NCBI GenBank assembly: GCA_910578815.1
Contig: CAJTSE010000017.1
Coordinates: forward strand, 1-43,804
Length of the DNA stretch: 43,804 bases
Origin: an uncultured Acetatifactor sp.
GTDB lineage: Bacteria; Bacillota; Clostridia; Lachnospirales; Lachnospiraceae
Direction of reading: 5' to 3'
The position numbers and the translations under genes are program-made. The notes below the pieces were generated by a model, which made no database searches, was not told the origin of the DNA, and was given only the letters and a program-made list of their open reading frames with translations. Of this stretch, positions 16,507 through 26,700 are shown one piece after another. The first letter of the stretch is position 1. Each line of letters begins with the position of its first letter.

Positions 16507-17525
16507 CCCTCAACTTCATAAGCAGGCTTAATAATCTGCTGTATATATTCAATTCTCCAATTTCTGTTAGCCAGGGAATTTGCATCGCTGAGACATCTTG
16601 TTGCATATTCTCTATAATCTTCCTGCTCAGATTGAGGGCCTATTTTCTCATCCAATACTTGTAACTGCCTCTGAACTTCTTCCAGCTTCTCTTCTTTCAA
16701 AACTCCATTTTCCCTTAGATTTGATATGCAGGCAAAAAGAGAATAAAAATCGGATTTCTGTTTAAACCTTGAATTCGAAAGTGATATTATACTCGACCCA
16801 AAAATAACAGAAATATCCTGAATAATTCCTAAAAATTTCTTTTCAATTTCATCTCTGTTATTCATATCCATATTTTTTTCACATATATTATCTATATAAT
16901 CTTTTTTGTCCTGAACTCCCTCCACTAAAATTGTCAGTAGTTCTTCAATATACTCAACATCCAGCATTCTTCTTCTTTGTTTCACAGTAAAAATACCTGA
17001 CTCTTCAAAAAATTTATTTTCGGAAAGTCGTTCCGCTAATGATATAAATTCACCCGGGAAATCTGCCTTGCGAAGCTCTTGTTTGTTAAGCTGTACAGTA
17101 TATTTATTTACTCTTGAATATAAATCCCTAATTTCTTCCTCTGTGGGATTAAATATTTCATTAATATCAATTTTGTATCTTATAAACTTATCGCGTTCAT
17201 CTTTAGGTAACTGACTATATTTCATATTGTAAAATTCACCATTATAAGGCTTCCTTAACGCAAATTCGTCCCTGATAAATTTTAAAATTGCCGTTAATCT
17301 TTGTTGTCCATCAACAACAATTCTATATGTTTTTTCATCTTTCACAATTGACTTAATATATATCTTTGGAATCGGAATACCTTTTAAGATAGTATCTATC
17401 AACATAATTTGCGCCGCCTGTGTCCATACTTCATTCCTTTGAAAATCCGGCTTCAACTCTAATCTTTTGTTTTCAGCCCAATCACGTACATCTGATATTG
17501 GATGCGAATATGATTCCCATTGCAT
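16503..17525 (-). CDS. DUF262 (ParB-like fold) protein without nuclease domain
   Basis: A 340-residue protein of the DUF262/GmrSD N-terminal type. FQRNEVW (about 28-34) and the nucleotide-related DGQQRLTAI (72-80) are intact. SspE, the restriction effector of the SspABCD system, has the same DUF262 motif joined to a DUF1524 His-Asn-His nuclease; here no HNH-type C-terminus is seen, and the chain ends shortly after an alpha-helical region. The start at 17525 is chosen because GGAGG lies 8 bases upstream; an ATG at 17540 overlaps that site. The gene follows the 179-aa gene after 88 bases and overlaps the kinase. It may sense phosphorothioation or nucleotides and hand the signal to the neighbouring kinase or helicase (inference). 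Confidence 0.85.
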   Translation of the reverse strand: MQWESYSHPISDVRDWAENKRLELKPDFQRNEVWTQAAQIMLIDTILKGIPIPKIYIKSIVKDEKTYRIVVDGQQRLTAILKFIRDEFALRKPYNGEFYNMKYSQLPKDERDKFIRYKIDINEIFNPTEEEIRDLYSRVNKYTVQLNKQELRKADFPGEFISLAERLSENKFFEESGIFTVKQRRRMLDVEYIEELLTILVEGVQDKKDYIDNICEKNMDMNNRDEIEKKFLGIIQDISVIFGSSIISLSNSRFKQKSDFYSLFACISNLRENGVLKEEKLEEVQRQLQVLDEKIGPQSEQEDYREYATRCLSDANSLANRNWRIEYIQQIIKPAYEVEG

Positions 17526-17613
17526 TTTTCTTTCCTCCATTCCTTTCCTGTCAAAGATAATGACCGCTTATCTGTTTTTTATTTCCTTGTTCCAAAATTT
17601 CCACAAATTCAAA

Positions 17614-18153
17614 CTATCCTATTTCATCACATTGAATCGGATTACTTACCAATGCCACAATATTCGAAATTCTAGAATCAGTAAAATCTTCATCCACATC
17701 AGGTACTCTCAATACCAAGTGTTCATATAAATACTCTATACCACCTCTGGCATATGAATTAAACAATTCCATATTAGCTTTATATGTATCTTCGTCCTCT
17801 GGTATCAAAAAAGCACTTTCCAATTTTTCTTCAAATGTCATTTTTCTACTGTCATCCATTATCAGTATCATTCTCATAATAGGCAACAATGTTTGATAAT
17901 TTTCATTCAGTTGTTTCATCTGGACGGTTCTTTTTACATCAGATTCATCTTTATCTTCTGGACTCCGCCTCTTTGCTTTCAAACCAACAATCGCCGCAAT
18001 AGCATACAAATCCACCAAACGCCTGAAATAGGACTCTTGAATCTTCCCCTGAGTCCATAATTTATCTACATAGTCTCTGTGTTTCCCAACAAAAAACATC
18101 TCGTCTACTTTAAAGTATTCATATGCTGTTTTCTCTGATTTCTTTGTTGCCAT
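17614..18153 (-). CDS. 179-residue helical protein of the defence operon, unknown function
   Basis: A mostly alpha-helical protein with no recognised motif, starting TAYEYFKVDEMFFV and ending in an acidic tail. It begins in a TAATG overlap with the stop of the SMC-like ATPase gene, behind GGAGGTG, so the two are translated together and likely form a complex. Small partners of DndD/DptF-type ATPases occur in phosphorothioate restriction modules, but I cannot name a homologue. There is no signal peptide or membrane segment. Confidence 0.75.
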   Translation of the reverse strand: MATKKSEKTAYEYFKVDEMFFVGKHRDYVDKLWTQGKIQESYFRRLVDLYAIAAIVGLKAKRRSPEDKDESDVKRTVQMKQLNENYQTLLPIMRMILIMDDSRKMTFEEKLESAFLIPEDEDTYKANMELFNSYARGGIEYLYEHLVLRVPDVDEDFTDSRISNIVALVSNPIQCDEIG

Positions 18154-20228
18154 TATCCCACCTCCTGATTATGCTCTAAAGAAGCACTGTTTGAACTTGG
18201 CTCTTTGTTCACTCTATAACAGAACTCAGGCAAGGTATATTTTTCAAGACCAGATGCCTCCCAATCTTTATCTAACATAAAAATAATCACTTGTTCTGCA
18301 AATTGGGGTAATCGACTGGCTACCAAGGTAGTATTTTCATTGCTAAGTGCAGAAAACGGTCCGTCCAATACCAATGGCAATCCAAGAATTGCATTCTCCA
18401 TACCGTATTCCTCGTTATCCTTTTCAAGTTCGCGGTATCTTCTTGCCAGTTCCAATATACTTACTATAAACACAAAGTTTATTGCAATCGTTTCTCCGTT
18501 AGAAAGATTTTCTTCTTCATAATTGGTCATTTCTCCTACTTGATGATAATAAACATGTATTTTATAATCATTTCCCAGCTTAGCGTATTTTTCACGATCA
18601 TTAAACATACGCTGAAAATTTTCGCCTATGATTTCATTCAAATCTGTAATTATTGTATCTTTTCTTTGATTCGCTAATGTGGAAGCTTTCTCATACATTG
18701 CCTCAACGTATGCAAGACATCTGTAAACTTGTGCGTTCTGTTTATCATGAACTGCCACTACATCCAGCTGACTTTCCTTCTTATCCTTATTTTCTTTTGC
18801 CTGCTCTAGTCTCAATTCATAAGTTACTTTTTCCTGTCTCAATACTTCCTGTCTCTCTTTTGCATCTTTATTCTGCTTTCTAACTGGACCGAGGTTGGTT
18901 TTTCTATCTATCGTTTTTTCCAAATTCTCTTTGTCGCGTATCATCTCATCTATTGTTCCTTGCGACGTATCAAAACTACCAGCCTTTTCTAATACGTTTT
19001 CTCTCAATTCGGCCGTCTCACTCAACCAAGCCTCTAATATTGTCTTAAGATTTCCAGCAGCACCCCCAAGCATTTCTGGCGGAACCTGCTTTTTCAGCTT
19101 CATCATGGCCTCATATGCTTCCGAGTCTTTCGTTAATTTTGTTCCACATAAGCATTCTCCAATTTCAAGCAAATACTCCAATGTATCAACTGTAACACCG
19201 GGAATATCTTTCCCCTCTAGATCTACCCGCTCCAATAACTCTTCAAATTCTGGAAGAAGTGTTGCCGTAAAGAATTTAGCGGAATTAGACAACTCTTTTA
19301 CAATATCTGCATAATAATCAACCTTAAACTTTTCATACTTTGCAATATCTTGTTCTAATCTTTTTAGTTCTTTTTGATCCTCTTCTACTTTTCTGTTATC
19401 ATCCAAAGTCTTTTGAGTAGATAAAATGATACGCTCTGTAACCTCCATTGCTTCTTGCCTGTTTTTGATTTCTTCTTCGTATTCAGAAATTGACTCTTCT
19501 AACCCCCGAATTTCTCTTTGCAGTCTCTCATATTCACCGCTCGTACCTTTTAATTTTTCTCTAAACTTCTTTATCACATTTATACGATTATCTTTAAGAT
19601 GATTCATCATTTCAACCAAGTCACTCACGCCCAAGATCGTATCTACCGAATTCTTAATGTCGCTCGTTTTACTTTTTAAGTCATTCCAGCGCTCGCCGTC
19701 AAAAAAGAAATAATTTGACAAGTTTGGTGGAAGCATATTATCTATTGCCTCTTGTACACACCCGACTTTATATTTCTTTGAATCAATATTGCTTCCTGAA
19801 TTATTAATCACATCTCCCCATGCACCATCTTTTTTCATCTGCATTGTCAGCTGCGTTGATCCAATTTGTTTTACAGATATGTCATTAGGATTACCATTTT
19901 TTTTGTTAAAAGATGCCTTCCTGACAAATTTTACTTCCTTGTCTTCATTTTCAACAACTATTTCAACATACACATCTCTAACCAAAGATCCCTGCATTTC
20001 TGCAGCAACCTCATTATTTAATAAGACAATATCTTTTTTCTTTGTATAACTTGTATCATTTAAATTTTCATATAATGCCCATCGAAATGCTTGTGCCAGC
20101 GTAGTTTTACCAAAGGTATTATCGCCAAGCACAACCGTAACATTTTTTTCTTCATCAGTGGAAAAGATGAGTTCGTTATCACCTTTATAACGCATGAAAT
20201 TATGGAGTTTGATACTTTTAATCTTCAT
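18153..20228 (-). CDS. SMC/RecN-like coiled-coil ATPase (DndD-type)
   Basis: A 691-residue AAA_23 type ATPase. The N-terminal half-domain has KIKSIKLHNFMRY and Walker A GDNTFGKTT (35-43). Coiled coil runs about 205-305 and again about 395-490. The centre carries a short Cys motif, CLCG (359-362), in the place where Rad50-type proteins have a CxxC zinc hook. The C-terminal half has the LSNGE signature and the Walker B LPLVLDGPFSAL (617-628). The design matches DndD and other DNA-gating defence ATPases, acting with the helicase upstream and the 179-aa protein downstream. Start and stop overlap both neighbours. It probably surveys or spreads DNA ends lacking the modification (inference from the family). 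Confidence 0.88.
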   Translation of the reverse strand: MKIKSIKLHNFMRYKGDNELIFSTDEEKNVTVVLGDNTFGKTTLAQAFRWALYENLNDTSYTKKKDIVLLNNEVAAEMQGSLVRDVYVEIVVENEDKEVKFVRKASFNKKNGNPNDISVKQIGSTQLTMQMKKDGAWGDVINNSGSNIDSKKYKVGCVQEAIDNMLPPNLSNYFFFDGERWNDLKSKTSDIKNSVDTILGVSDLVEMMNHLKDNRINVIKKFREKLKGTSGEYERLQREIRGLEESISEYEEEIKNRQEAMEVTERIILSTQKTLDDNRKVEEDQKELKRLEQDIAKYEKFKVDYYADIVKELSNSAKFFTATLLPEFEELLERVDLEGKDIPGVTVDTLEYLLEIGECLCGTKLTKDSEAYEAMMKLKKQVPPEMLGGAAGNLKTILEAWLSETAELRENVLEKAGSFDTSQGTIDEMIRDKENLEKTIDRKTNLGPVRKQNKDAKERQEVLRQEKVTYELRLEQAKENKDKKESQLDVVAVHDKQNAQVYRCLAYVEAMYEKASTLANQRKDTIITDLNEIIGENFQRMFNDREKYAKLGNDYKIHVYYHQVGEMTNYEEENLSNGETIAINFVFIVSILELARRYRELEKDNEEYGMENAILGLPLVLDGPFSALSNENTTLVASRLPQFAEQVIIFMLDKDWEASGLEKYTLPEFCYRVNKEPSSNSASLEHNQEVG

Positions 20229-20394
20229 ACCCTTTCATCTCCTTCTCCACTTCTTTATTTACATATTTTTCAATACCATGAACCATGCCCTTGTCATCTC
20301 TTTTTTGTGTTTTTACATTTTCGATTTCTGCCTTTCTGATCGTATTAAACATTGATCGCAAAAGCTGCAAATCTAAATCTTTTTTAATCTCCAT
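20218..20394 (-). CDS. 58-residue conserved-position small protein
   Basis: A very small gene between the helicase and the SMC-like ATPase. The ATG at 20394 follows GGAGG. It overlaps the helicase stop by 11 bases and the ATPase start by 11 bases, so all three are translationally coupled. The product is charged and helical (MEIKKDLDLQLL start, EKEMKGYED end), with no motif that I recognise. The tight overlaps at both ends argue that it is real and belongs to the same complex, perhaps bridging helicase and ATPase. Confidence 0.65.
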   Translation of the reverse strand: MEIKKDLDLQLLRSMFNTIRKAEIENVKTQKRDDKGMVHGIEKYVNKEVEKEMKGYED

Positions 20395-22546
20395 AGTATT
20401 CCTCCATTTTCTCCATTTCTTCTTCCGCATCAAAGAAATAATCGTATGCCGTCATTATTCGATTGACAAGATCATCAGTGACTTCGGGATTATCTGCAAG
20501 CCTCCCAAATTCAACCATTCTTGCCACTTCACCAACAATAATAGTTTTGTCTTCTTCTATATCCTTGGGAACTATATTTTCTATATCTCTTGGAAGGGTG
20601 ATAAAATCATATATAACTGCTTTCTTTTTATTATCACTCTTTCTAAGAAGTCTTCCCCTTCTTTGCACAAATTCTTTCGGATTCCTTGAGCTACTCATTA
20701 TAAAGGCAGTTTTAATTCCTGGAATATTTACACCTTCGTCCAAACATTTAATTGCGGTCACAACCTGATACATTCCTTGCGCAAAATATGTTTTTATGTT
20801 TTGCCTCTCCTTCAGATTTTCTTCAGCAGTAAACCGTTTCACTGACATATGGTACTCTGTTTGCAGCTTTTTTGTAACCAGATCTATCTGCCTGAGAATT
20901 TCTCCAGTATCCTCATTCTCTACATTCGATGCCCCACAATAAACCAGAATATTATTATCCTCTTTATAGTTTTCAAAGAGCCTCATTAACAGCTCAACTT
21001 TATTTTCTGCGCCAGCTAATAATCTTGTTCTTTCATATATAATTGGTTTCCCAGCCTCCGAAATTTTCATTTTACCGCTATTGACAATAATATATTTTTT
21101 TAATTTTTGTGATAACTGTCTATATTTTGAAAGTTCATAATCCGATAATGCTACCGGAACAGGAATATAGTCGTAATGAACAAGATTACCTTCCGAAATT
21201 GCCCTTTCTAACGAATACTCTATACATTTCTCTCCGAAAAACTCATTAATTTTGTTCGTGCCGCTTTTATCCATATGTCTTTTTATTGTAGCTGATAATG
21301 CGATTCGGTTGGCAATATTCCACGGCATAGATTTTATCATCTGCATCGAACCAAAATTATGTGCTTCATCCACTATTAACAGTACATTCTGCGTATTATT
21401 AAAACGTTTAATATATTGTTGAATATCCTCTCCTGCAAAAGTATCATTTGTTGTAATACACACAAATGGACTTCCATCCTTCCGAAATCGCTTATATGCT
21501 TTCATCATATCCTGCTTCCAATCTCTATTTGGAGATTTCGAATGAGCTATAATAACAGGTACAGTACACCATCTCTCTACGTCTTCTTCCCACTGACTTA
21601 CAAGGTGAATATACGGGCAGACAATAAAAACTGCAATATGATCCTCACAAGTTCCTGCTAATTGAACCATGCCATACAGTGCAGTAAATGTCTTTCCTGC
21701 ACCAGTACACATGTCAAAAATGCCTTTATATCCATTTATCTGCCATTTTTGTACAGCTTCTTCTTGATACCCATGCAACGTGACTTCATCAGGAATTCTA
21801 AATTTTTGCCGACTTTTCAAATAGGATCTATAGCCATATTCCTCTTCATCTATACTCCAATTTACACCAGATGGTTTTTGATATTTCATCAATTTCTGTA
21901 CGACAATTTCCGGAAAATTAATTACATGCAGCTTAACTGTTTCATCTTCCCACATGTGATCGAAATCATCTTCTGCTATATGCACAGCTTCTACCTGACT
22001 TTGGTCCTTCCAACTGCAAAATGTATACAGAGATTCAAAATTTCCATCCAAACCATTCTCTGACTCGTTCGCTGATCCGGCATAGCTGATTCTATTTCCT
22101 TCTCGATCAATAAATACAGCTATTTTTTCATGATAAAGTCTAAAACCATTATCATCCTCTAAAAAAGCTATTTTCATGTCCAAGTTGCCATTAGTAATTA
22201 ATGTGGCAATTAAATTCAGTCTTTCTTCCTCAAAATATGTAACCGGCTCCTGTATACCCCTTAATAAAGCGTTTGTAATAACATCTTCTCTATTTTTATA
22301 ACCATAATCAATGGCTTCTATGTCTTCTTTATCAAGATTTGGAGAGCAAACTACTTGAATTCTTCCTCCATTTTTAGCCATTTCAAAAAGGCCAACTGAT
22401 AGTTGTATTAACGATGACGAGCTAAAATATCCTGTTCCCCGTTTATATATTTCCGTCTGTGACAGCACCGGGATCAGAAAGTCTCTGGGAAAATTATGTA
22501 CCTCGGAGCGATACCTGATTTGAATCTCCAAATCCTGAAAACTCAT
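20384..22546 (-). CDS. DEAH-box helicase with N-terminal phospholipase-D-like domain
   Basis: A 720-residue protein. The N-terminal 200 residues contain a PLD nuclease-type motif (His139, Lys141, then GSAN at 157-160: HEK...D...GSAN), so a nuclease or DNA-binding half-site is likely. The superfamily 2 helicase core follows: TGAGKT (281-286), DEAH (393-396), LSAT near 420, and the QRRGRLLR arginine-finger motif. The ATG at 22546 follows AGGAGG, 36 bases from the desulfurase stop. Together with the small protein and SMC-like ATPase it occupies the restriction-effector slot of the operon, comparable to SspFGH downstream of SspABCD. I do not assign a letter because I cannot check homology. Confidence 0.87.
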   Translation of the reverse strand: MSFQDLEIQIRYRSEVHNFPRDFLIPVLSQTEIYKRGTGYFSSSSLIQLSVGLFEMAKNGGRIQVVCSPNLDKEDIEAIDYGYKNREDVITNALLRGIQEPVTYFEEERLNLIATLITNGNLDMKIAFLEDDNGFRLYHEKIAVFIDREGNRISYAGSANESENGLDGNFESLYTFCSWKDQSQVEAVHIAEDDFDHMWEDETVKLHVINFPEIVVQKLMKYQKPSGVNWSIDEEEYGYRSYLKSRQKFRIPDEVTLHGYQEEAVQKWQINGYKGIFDMCTGAGKTFTALYGMVQLAGTCEDHIAVFIVCPYIHLVSQWEEDVERWCTVPVIIAHSKSPNRDWKQDMMKAYKRFRKDGSPFVCITTNDTFAGEDIQQYIKRFNNTQNVLLIVDEAHNFGSMQMIKSMPWNIANRIALSATIKRHMDKSGTNKINEFFGEKCIEYSLERAISEGNLVHYDYIPVPVALSDYELSKYRQLSQKLKKYIIVNSGKMKISEAGKPIIYERTRLLAGAENKVELLMRLFENYKEDNNILVYCGASNVENEDTGEILRQIDLVTKKLQTEYHMSVKRFTAEENLKERQNIKTYFAQGMYQVVTAIKCLDEGVNIPGIKTAFIMSSSRNPKEFVQRRGRLLRKSDNKKKAVIYDFITLPRDIENIVPKDIEEDKTIIVGEVARMVEFGRLADNPEVTDDLVNRIMTAYDYFFDAEEEMEKMEEYYGD

Positions 22547-22582
22547 AAATGGCCTCCTAATTAATAAACTATAAGTACTGCT

Positions 22583-23728
22583 TCATCGTCTATCTTCTAT
22601 ATAATCCAATGCCCCTCTCAGCTCTTCAAAATCCTCATCATTCGTAAAATATCCCACGCTAAACCGAATTGTTCCTGCCGGAAACGTCTTCATAAACTTA
22701 TGTGCGCTTGGGGCACACTGCAGCCCTGTCCTGACAGCAATTCCCTTTTCATTGAACAAAACACCTGCACTGTCGCTGCTGATTCCATCAATAAGGCATG
22801 AAACAATTCCCACGTACTGGTTTCCCTGTATATTACCTATTATCTTTATCCAACTATACTCATTCAAAATATGCAAAAGCTTTTCTCTATCAGCACTTTC
22901 CTTTTTTGCTATGGCCTCAATCCCTGTCTCCTTATTCCATCTTAATGCTGCATTGAGCCCAGCCACCCCGGAAATGTTCAGAGTACCCATTTCAAACCGT
23001 TCAGGCAGCCCCTCCGGCATATCCTGATTGGCTGATTCCACACCAGTACCGCCATAAAGTACGGCTGGCAGCTTTATCTCAGGATTGATCGCAAAACCGG
23101 AAATACCTGTCGGTCCATATAAGGTCTTGTGCCCTGCAAAAACTGCAAAATCAAAAATTGAAAGCCCCACATTACAATCCACAAGTCCTGCCGTCTGAGA
23201 CATATCCGCAACTGTATATGCCCCATATTTCTTGGCCAGGCTGAAAATCTCCACAATTGGAGCAACTAATCCAAACACGTTGCTGGCATGGCTTACTACA
23301 ACCAAATCAGGCTGATTTTCATCAAACTGGTATCTTATCCTCTCTAAATCATATTTCATATCCGAAGACACATTTAATTCATAGATTTTAAGCTGGCCTT
23401 CTCTTTCAAAAGAATACAGTACTCTGGTGACAGCATTATGTTCAAATGGACTGATATATATTTTTTTTATTCCCGCTTTAATCAGCCCCTGCAAAATAAT
23501 GTTCAAAGCAAACGTGGCAGTTGGCGTAAAAATCACCTGTTTAGACGGACAGTGCAGCAAATCTCTGATCAGTTTCCTGGTTTCATCAATCATCTGCCCT
23601 GCACTCTGCGCCAGTCCATAATTACCTCGTCCGGCATTAGCTCCAGCCTTCCTGTAAAATTCATCCATAAAGCTGTATACAATATCCGGCTTCGGATATG
23701 TTGTAGCAGCATTATCAAAATAAGCCAC
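22583..23728 (-). CDS. sspA: cysteine desulfurase of the phosphorothioation operon (SspA/DndA-like)
   Basis: A 381-residue pyridoxal-phosphate enzyme that would take sulfur from L-cysteine as a protein persulfide and pass it to the PAPS-reductase-like protein. I place the start at the GTG at 23728, 6 bases after AGGAGG, giving VAYFDNAATTYPKPD; the open frame runs further upstream into the preceding gene. The PLP lysine is Lys201 in FAGHKTLYG and the catalytic cysteine Cys338 in TGLQCAPSAHK, the short Csd-type loop. It lies 10 bases after the ATPase gene. Having its own desulfurase inside the operon makes sulfur supply self-contained. Confidence 0.9.
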   Translation of the reverse strand: MAYFDNAATTYPKPDIVYSFMDEFYRKAGANAGRGNYGLAQSAGQMIDETRKLIRDLLHCPSKQVIFTPTATFALNIILQGLIKAGIKKIYISPFEHNAVTRVLYSFEREGQLKIYELNVSSDMKYDLERIRYQFDENQPDLVVVSHASNVFGLVAPIVEIFSLAKKYGAYTVADMSQTAGLVDCNVGLSIFDFAVFAGHKTLYGPTGISGFAINPEIKLPAVLYGGTGVESANQDMPEGLPERFEMGTLNISGVAGLNAALRWNKETGIEAIAKKESADREKLLHILNEYSWIKIIGNIQGNQYVGIVSCLIDGISSDSAGVLFNEKGIAVRTGLQCAPSAHKFMKTFPAGTIRFSVGYFTNDEDFEELRGALDYIEDRR

Positions 23729-23738
23729 AATCTGCCTC

Positions 23739-26700
23739 CTAGCATAATTTCTTAAGCACTTCCATGAGAATCTGTCTTTTTTCCTGCTCAGAAATAGCAT
23801 GTCCCATAGATTCAATATCAGCAAGCAGCGAGTTCATTAATAGTTCACCGCGCTTGCTCTGCTCAACCCGATCGAATCTCTTTATGACAGCTTTCCCTGC
23901 ATTATCAATATAGGTAAGCGAATATGCACATGTATCCTCGCTGATTTCAGCTGCCTCACCACTAAACTCTTCTGCTGTCTTTTTGTATTCACGCAGCTTC
24001 TCTTCAAACTCTGTAACGGTTCTTTCTTCCCAGTCTTCAAGCCGTAAACCTGTTACCAGCCTTGTAAGCTTAGTAACAAACGTTCTTTCATCATTTGTTA
24101 CTTCTTTCAAGAGGCCAATACACCGATCAGCTCCATTATCGAAAAGCTGCTCACAGACAGAGTTGTCAAGTCCTTCACACCAATCCTGTATAATTGATGT
24201 CAAACTGCTCCTTTTCTGCAGCTGGTAACTAACCCCCTCGGAAAACAAATCCCTTATAATTTCAGTTACCTTTTTTACCAAGTCATCCAGGACGCTGTCA
24301 TAGTATTCTTTTGCAAGCCTTATTGTATCTGCAATAGCTGCACTGAACTGCTGCTGTCCAAATTCATCAGGCAGTCTTACAAACAACAACTCATAACCTC
24401 CAATATTTTGTTTTATTAGCCGAATAAATCCTTTATATCTCTTTGCCCTTCCCTGCGGATTTTTTTCTTTGGAATATTTGGGCAGAGCCATATACCATCG
24501 CCTCATTGCCGATACAACATATTCATAAGCATTTGTTGTTTTTTCCACCTCGATAATATAATCGCCAAAAATGTCATCAAGCTCTTTTATGAAATCTTCT
24601 TTCTCAGGATCCCAATCAAGATACTGAAGCTGAAACAAGGACGGATCTGCCTCAATCTGCAGCAGCGCATCCAAGTTTAACGGTATTTGCCCCGTTTTAC
24701 TGATAATTACTGCTTCCTGCTTATATTCATGAAGAACTGCCGCCAAGTATATGGGAATAAGCGATTTCCTGATCCCTATTCCCCCCTGGTGAGACATAAG
24801 ATCATAATATAACTGTGAAAATTCACAGATACCTTTTCTCTTCGCGTCTTGAATAAAGCCGGAAATAACTCCCAGCATATGGTCAAGGTTCGCATCGCCC
24901 GTTTTTAAATTTATTCTGGTCGCCTGTTCTTCTTCCACAAGGATATTCTTCCTGACAAGGGTACTTCTCATAATAGAGACTTCCTGTCCCGTTCCTGTAA
25001 AACCAAGGTTCGGCTCCAGGGTATTTCTTAAAAGACCCGCTATAAGCTTATTCCTGCTTGTATAAGCTGCTCCTGATAGTTCATTTTTATTGATGGCCTC
25101 GTTATTGATAATTGGCGTTCTTGCGTATACACTTTCACAAATCTGAGACATCAGGCCCGTCAGAGCCGCCTTACGCATTATTGTCTGTTCTATACCGTTA
25201 TGAATATAAATTGATTTAAAATTTTCAGGACGTGTATATGATCCAATAAATTCTGAAATAACATCCCGCAAGTCCTCATAGATGACTTCATATTCATCAA
25301 AAAGTAAATCGTCTCCTTCTGCAGCGCCTTTTAATTCCATCACAGCATTAAACTGACAGGCAATTTCCTTAATCTCCGTATATTTTTTCGGCAGAATAAA
25401 GATAAAGCGTTCCTGTCCTTTACTTGTTGAAAGCAGTAACTCCTTAATGTTGGAAATGGATTCTTCATTTTCCGGGATAATCCCATAAATTACCCCATCT
25501 GCTTCCGTAGATTCATTTTTTACCTCCCAATCCACATCTTTGGTTACCTCTGACCCATCAATAAACTCAAAAGAAAAGTATCGTGTCATCTCCCGCTCAT
25601 CGTTATACCTGGAAGGATACATATAATTGTCTAACGTTGCTGCATTTAATGTCTGCTTAACAGAAAACTTTTGAGAATGACGCTCAATGGTATTTATAAT
25701 TTCCTGCTTAACATCTACACCTGACGACTGTTTCAGCCGAAGGTACTCGTTACTCACCTTTATGTAGATCACATATTCTTTATTAATTAAATTATCAATC
25801 GCCTGTCTGACTTCCTCATGGGTGTACTCCAGGGAATACATGCCATCAAGCTCGTTCGCCGTCGGCTTTATTTTATCAAATTGTTCCAGTACATAAATTA
25901 AAGATAACGCCTTGATAATCTTTGCTTCTAATTGTTTTTCATCCAGTTTTTCAAGAATCGCTTTTGACAACATATAATTTTTATGCAGCTCACTTGCATA
26001 AGATTCTTTTCTAAATAAGGGTTCGAAATAGTCAAAAATCACATCCGGCGTTATCGCTTTGAAACAATCATCATGGTAATCGTCTAAAAATGTCGGCAGT
26101 GTGGACGTAGCCTTTGCCGAAAGAAATGTAAACAAAGTCCTCTCATTCTGCGCAACCCTCTCAGACAATCTTGGCAGCATAAAGATTGTCACTGGATGAA
26201 GCGGATAGCATCCCCGAATTGTCCTGTCGCAGTCCTCTTCTGTCATATCAGCAAAAATCGCATGACCAGCATACCTTTTCAGCAAAGAGTCAAAGGCACT
26301 TTTATAATTCTTCTCAAATGCAGACCATTCTTTTCTTGCCTTCTTAATTACCGAAGATATAATCTCGTATGTTTGAGTAAAATTATTATTTAGATGAATA
26401 TGTTTAAATCGCTCTGATACGCCGCGCCAGCCATCTACCTTTTGCTTAGGAAGTCTGTCAATATAGTTGGCAATTTCTTTGTGGGAAATCAGCATCAAAT
26501 GCAGTTGATTCTTGCCGCTTCGGTTACATTTCTCTGCAAAATCCTGAAGCATCTTTGTATCACTGACAGATGCTTCTTTAATATTAGCCTCAAGAAACTT
26601 GCTAAACTCATCATATACCACAAAAATCCCACTATAACCCAAGGGCTCAATACATTTCACAACGCTTTCATAAAGTTCGGCAATATCAAATCCAAGAAAG

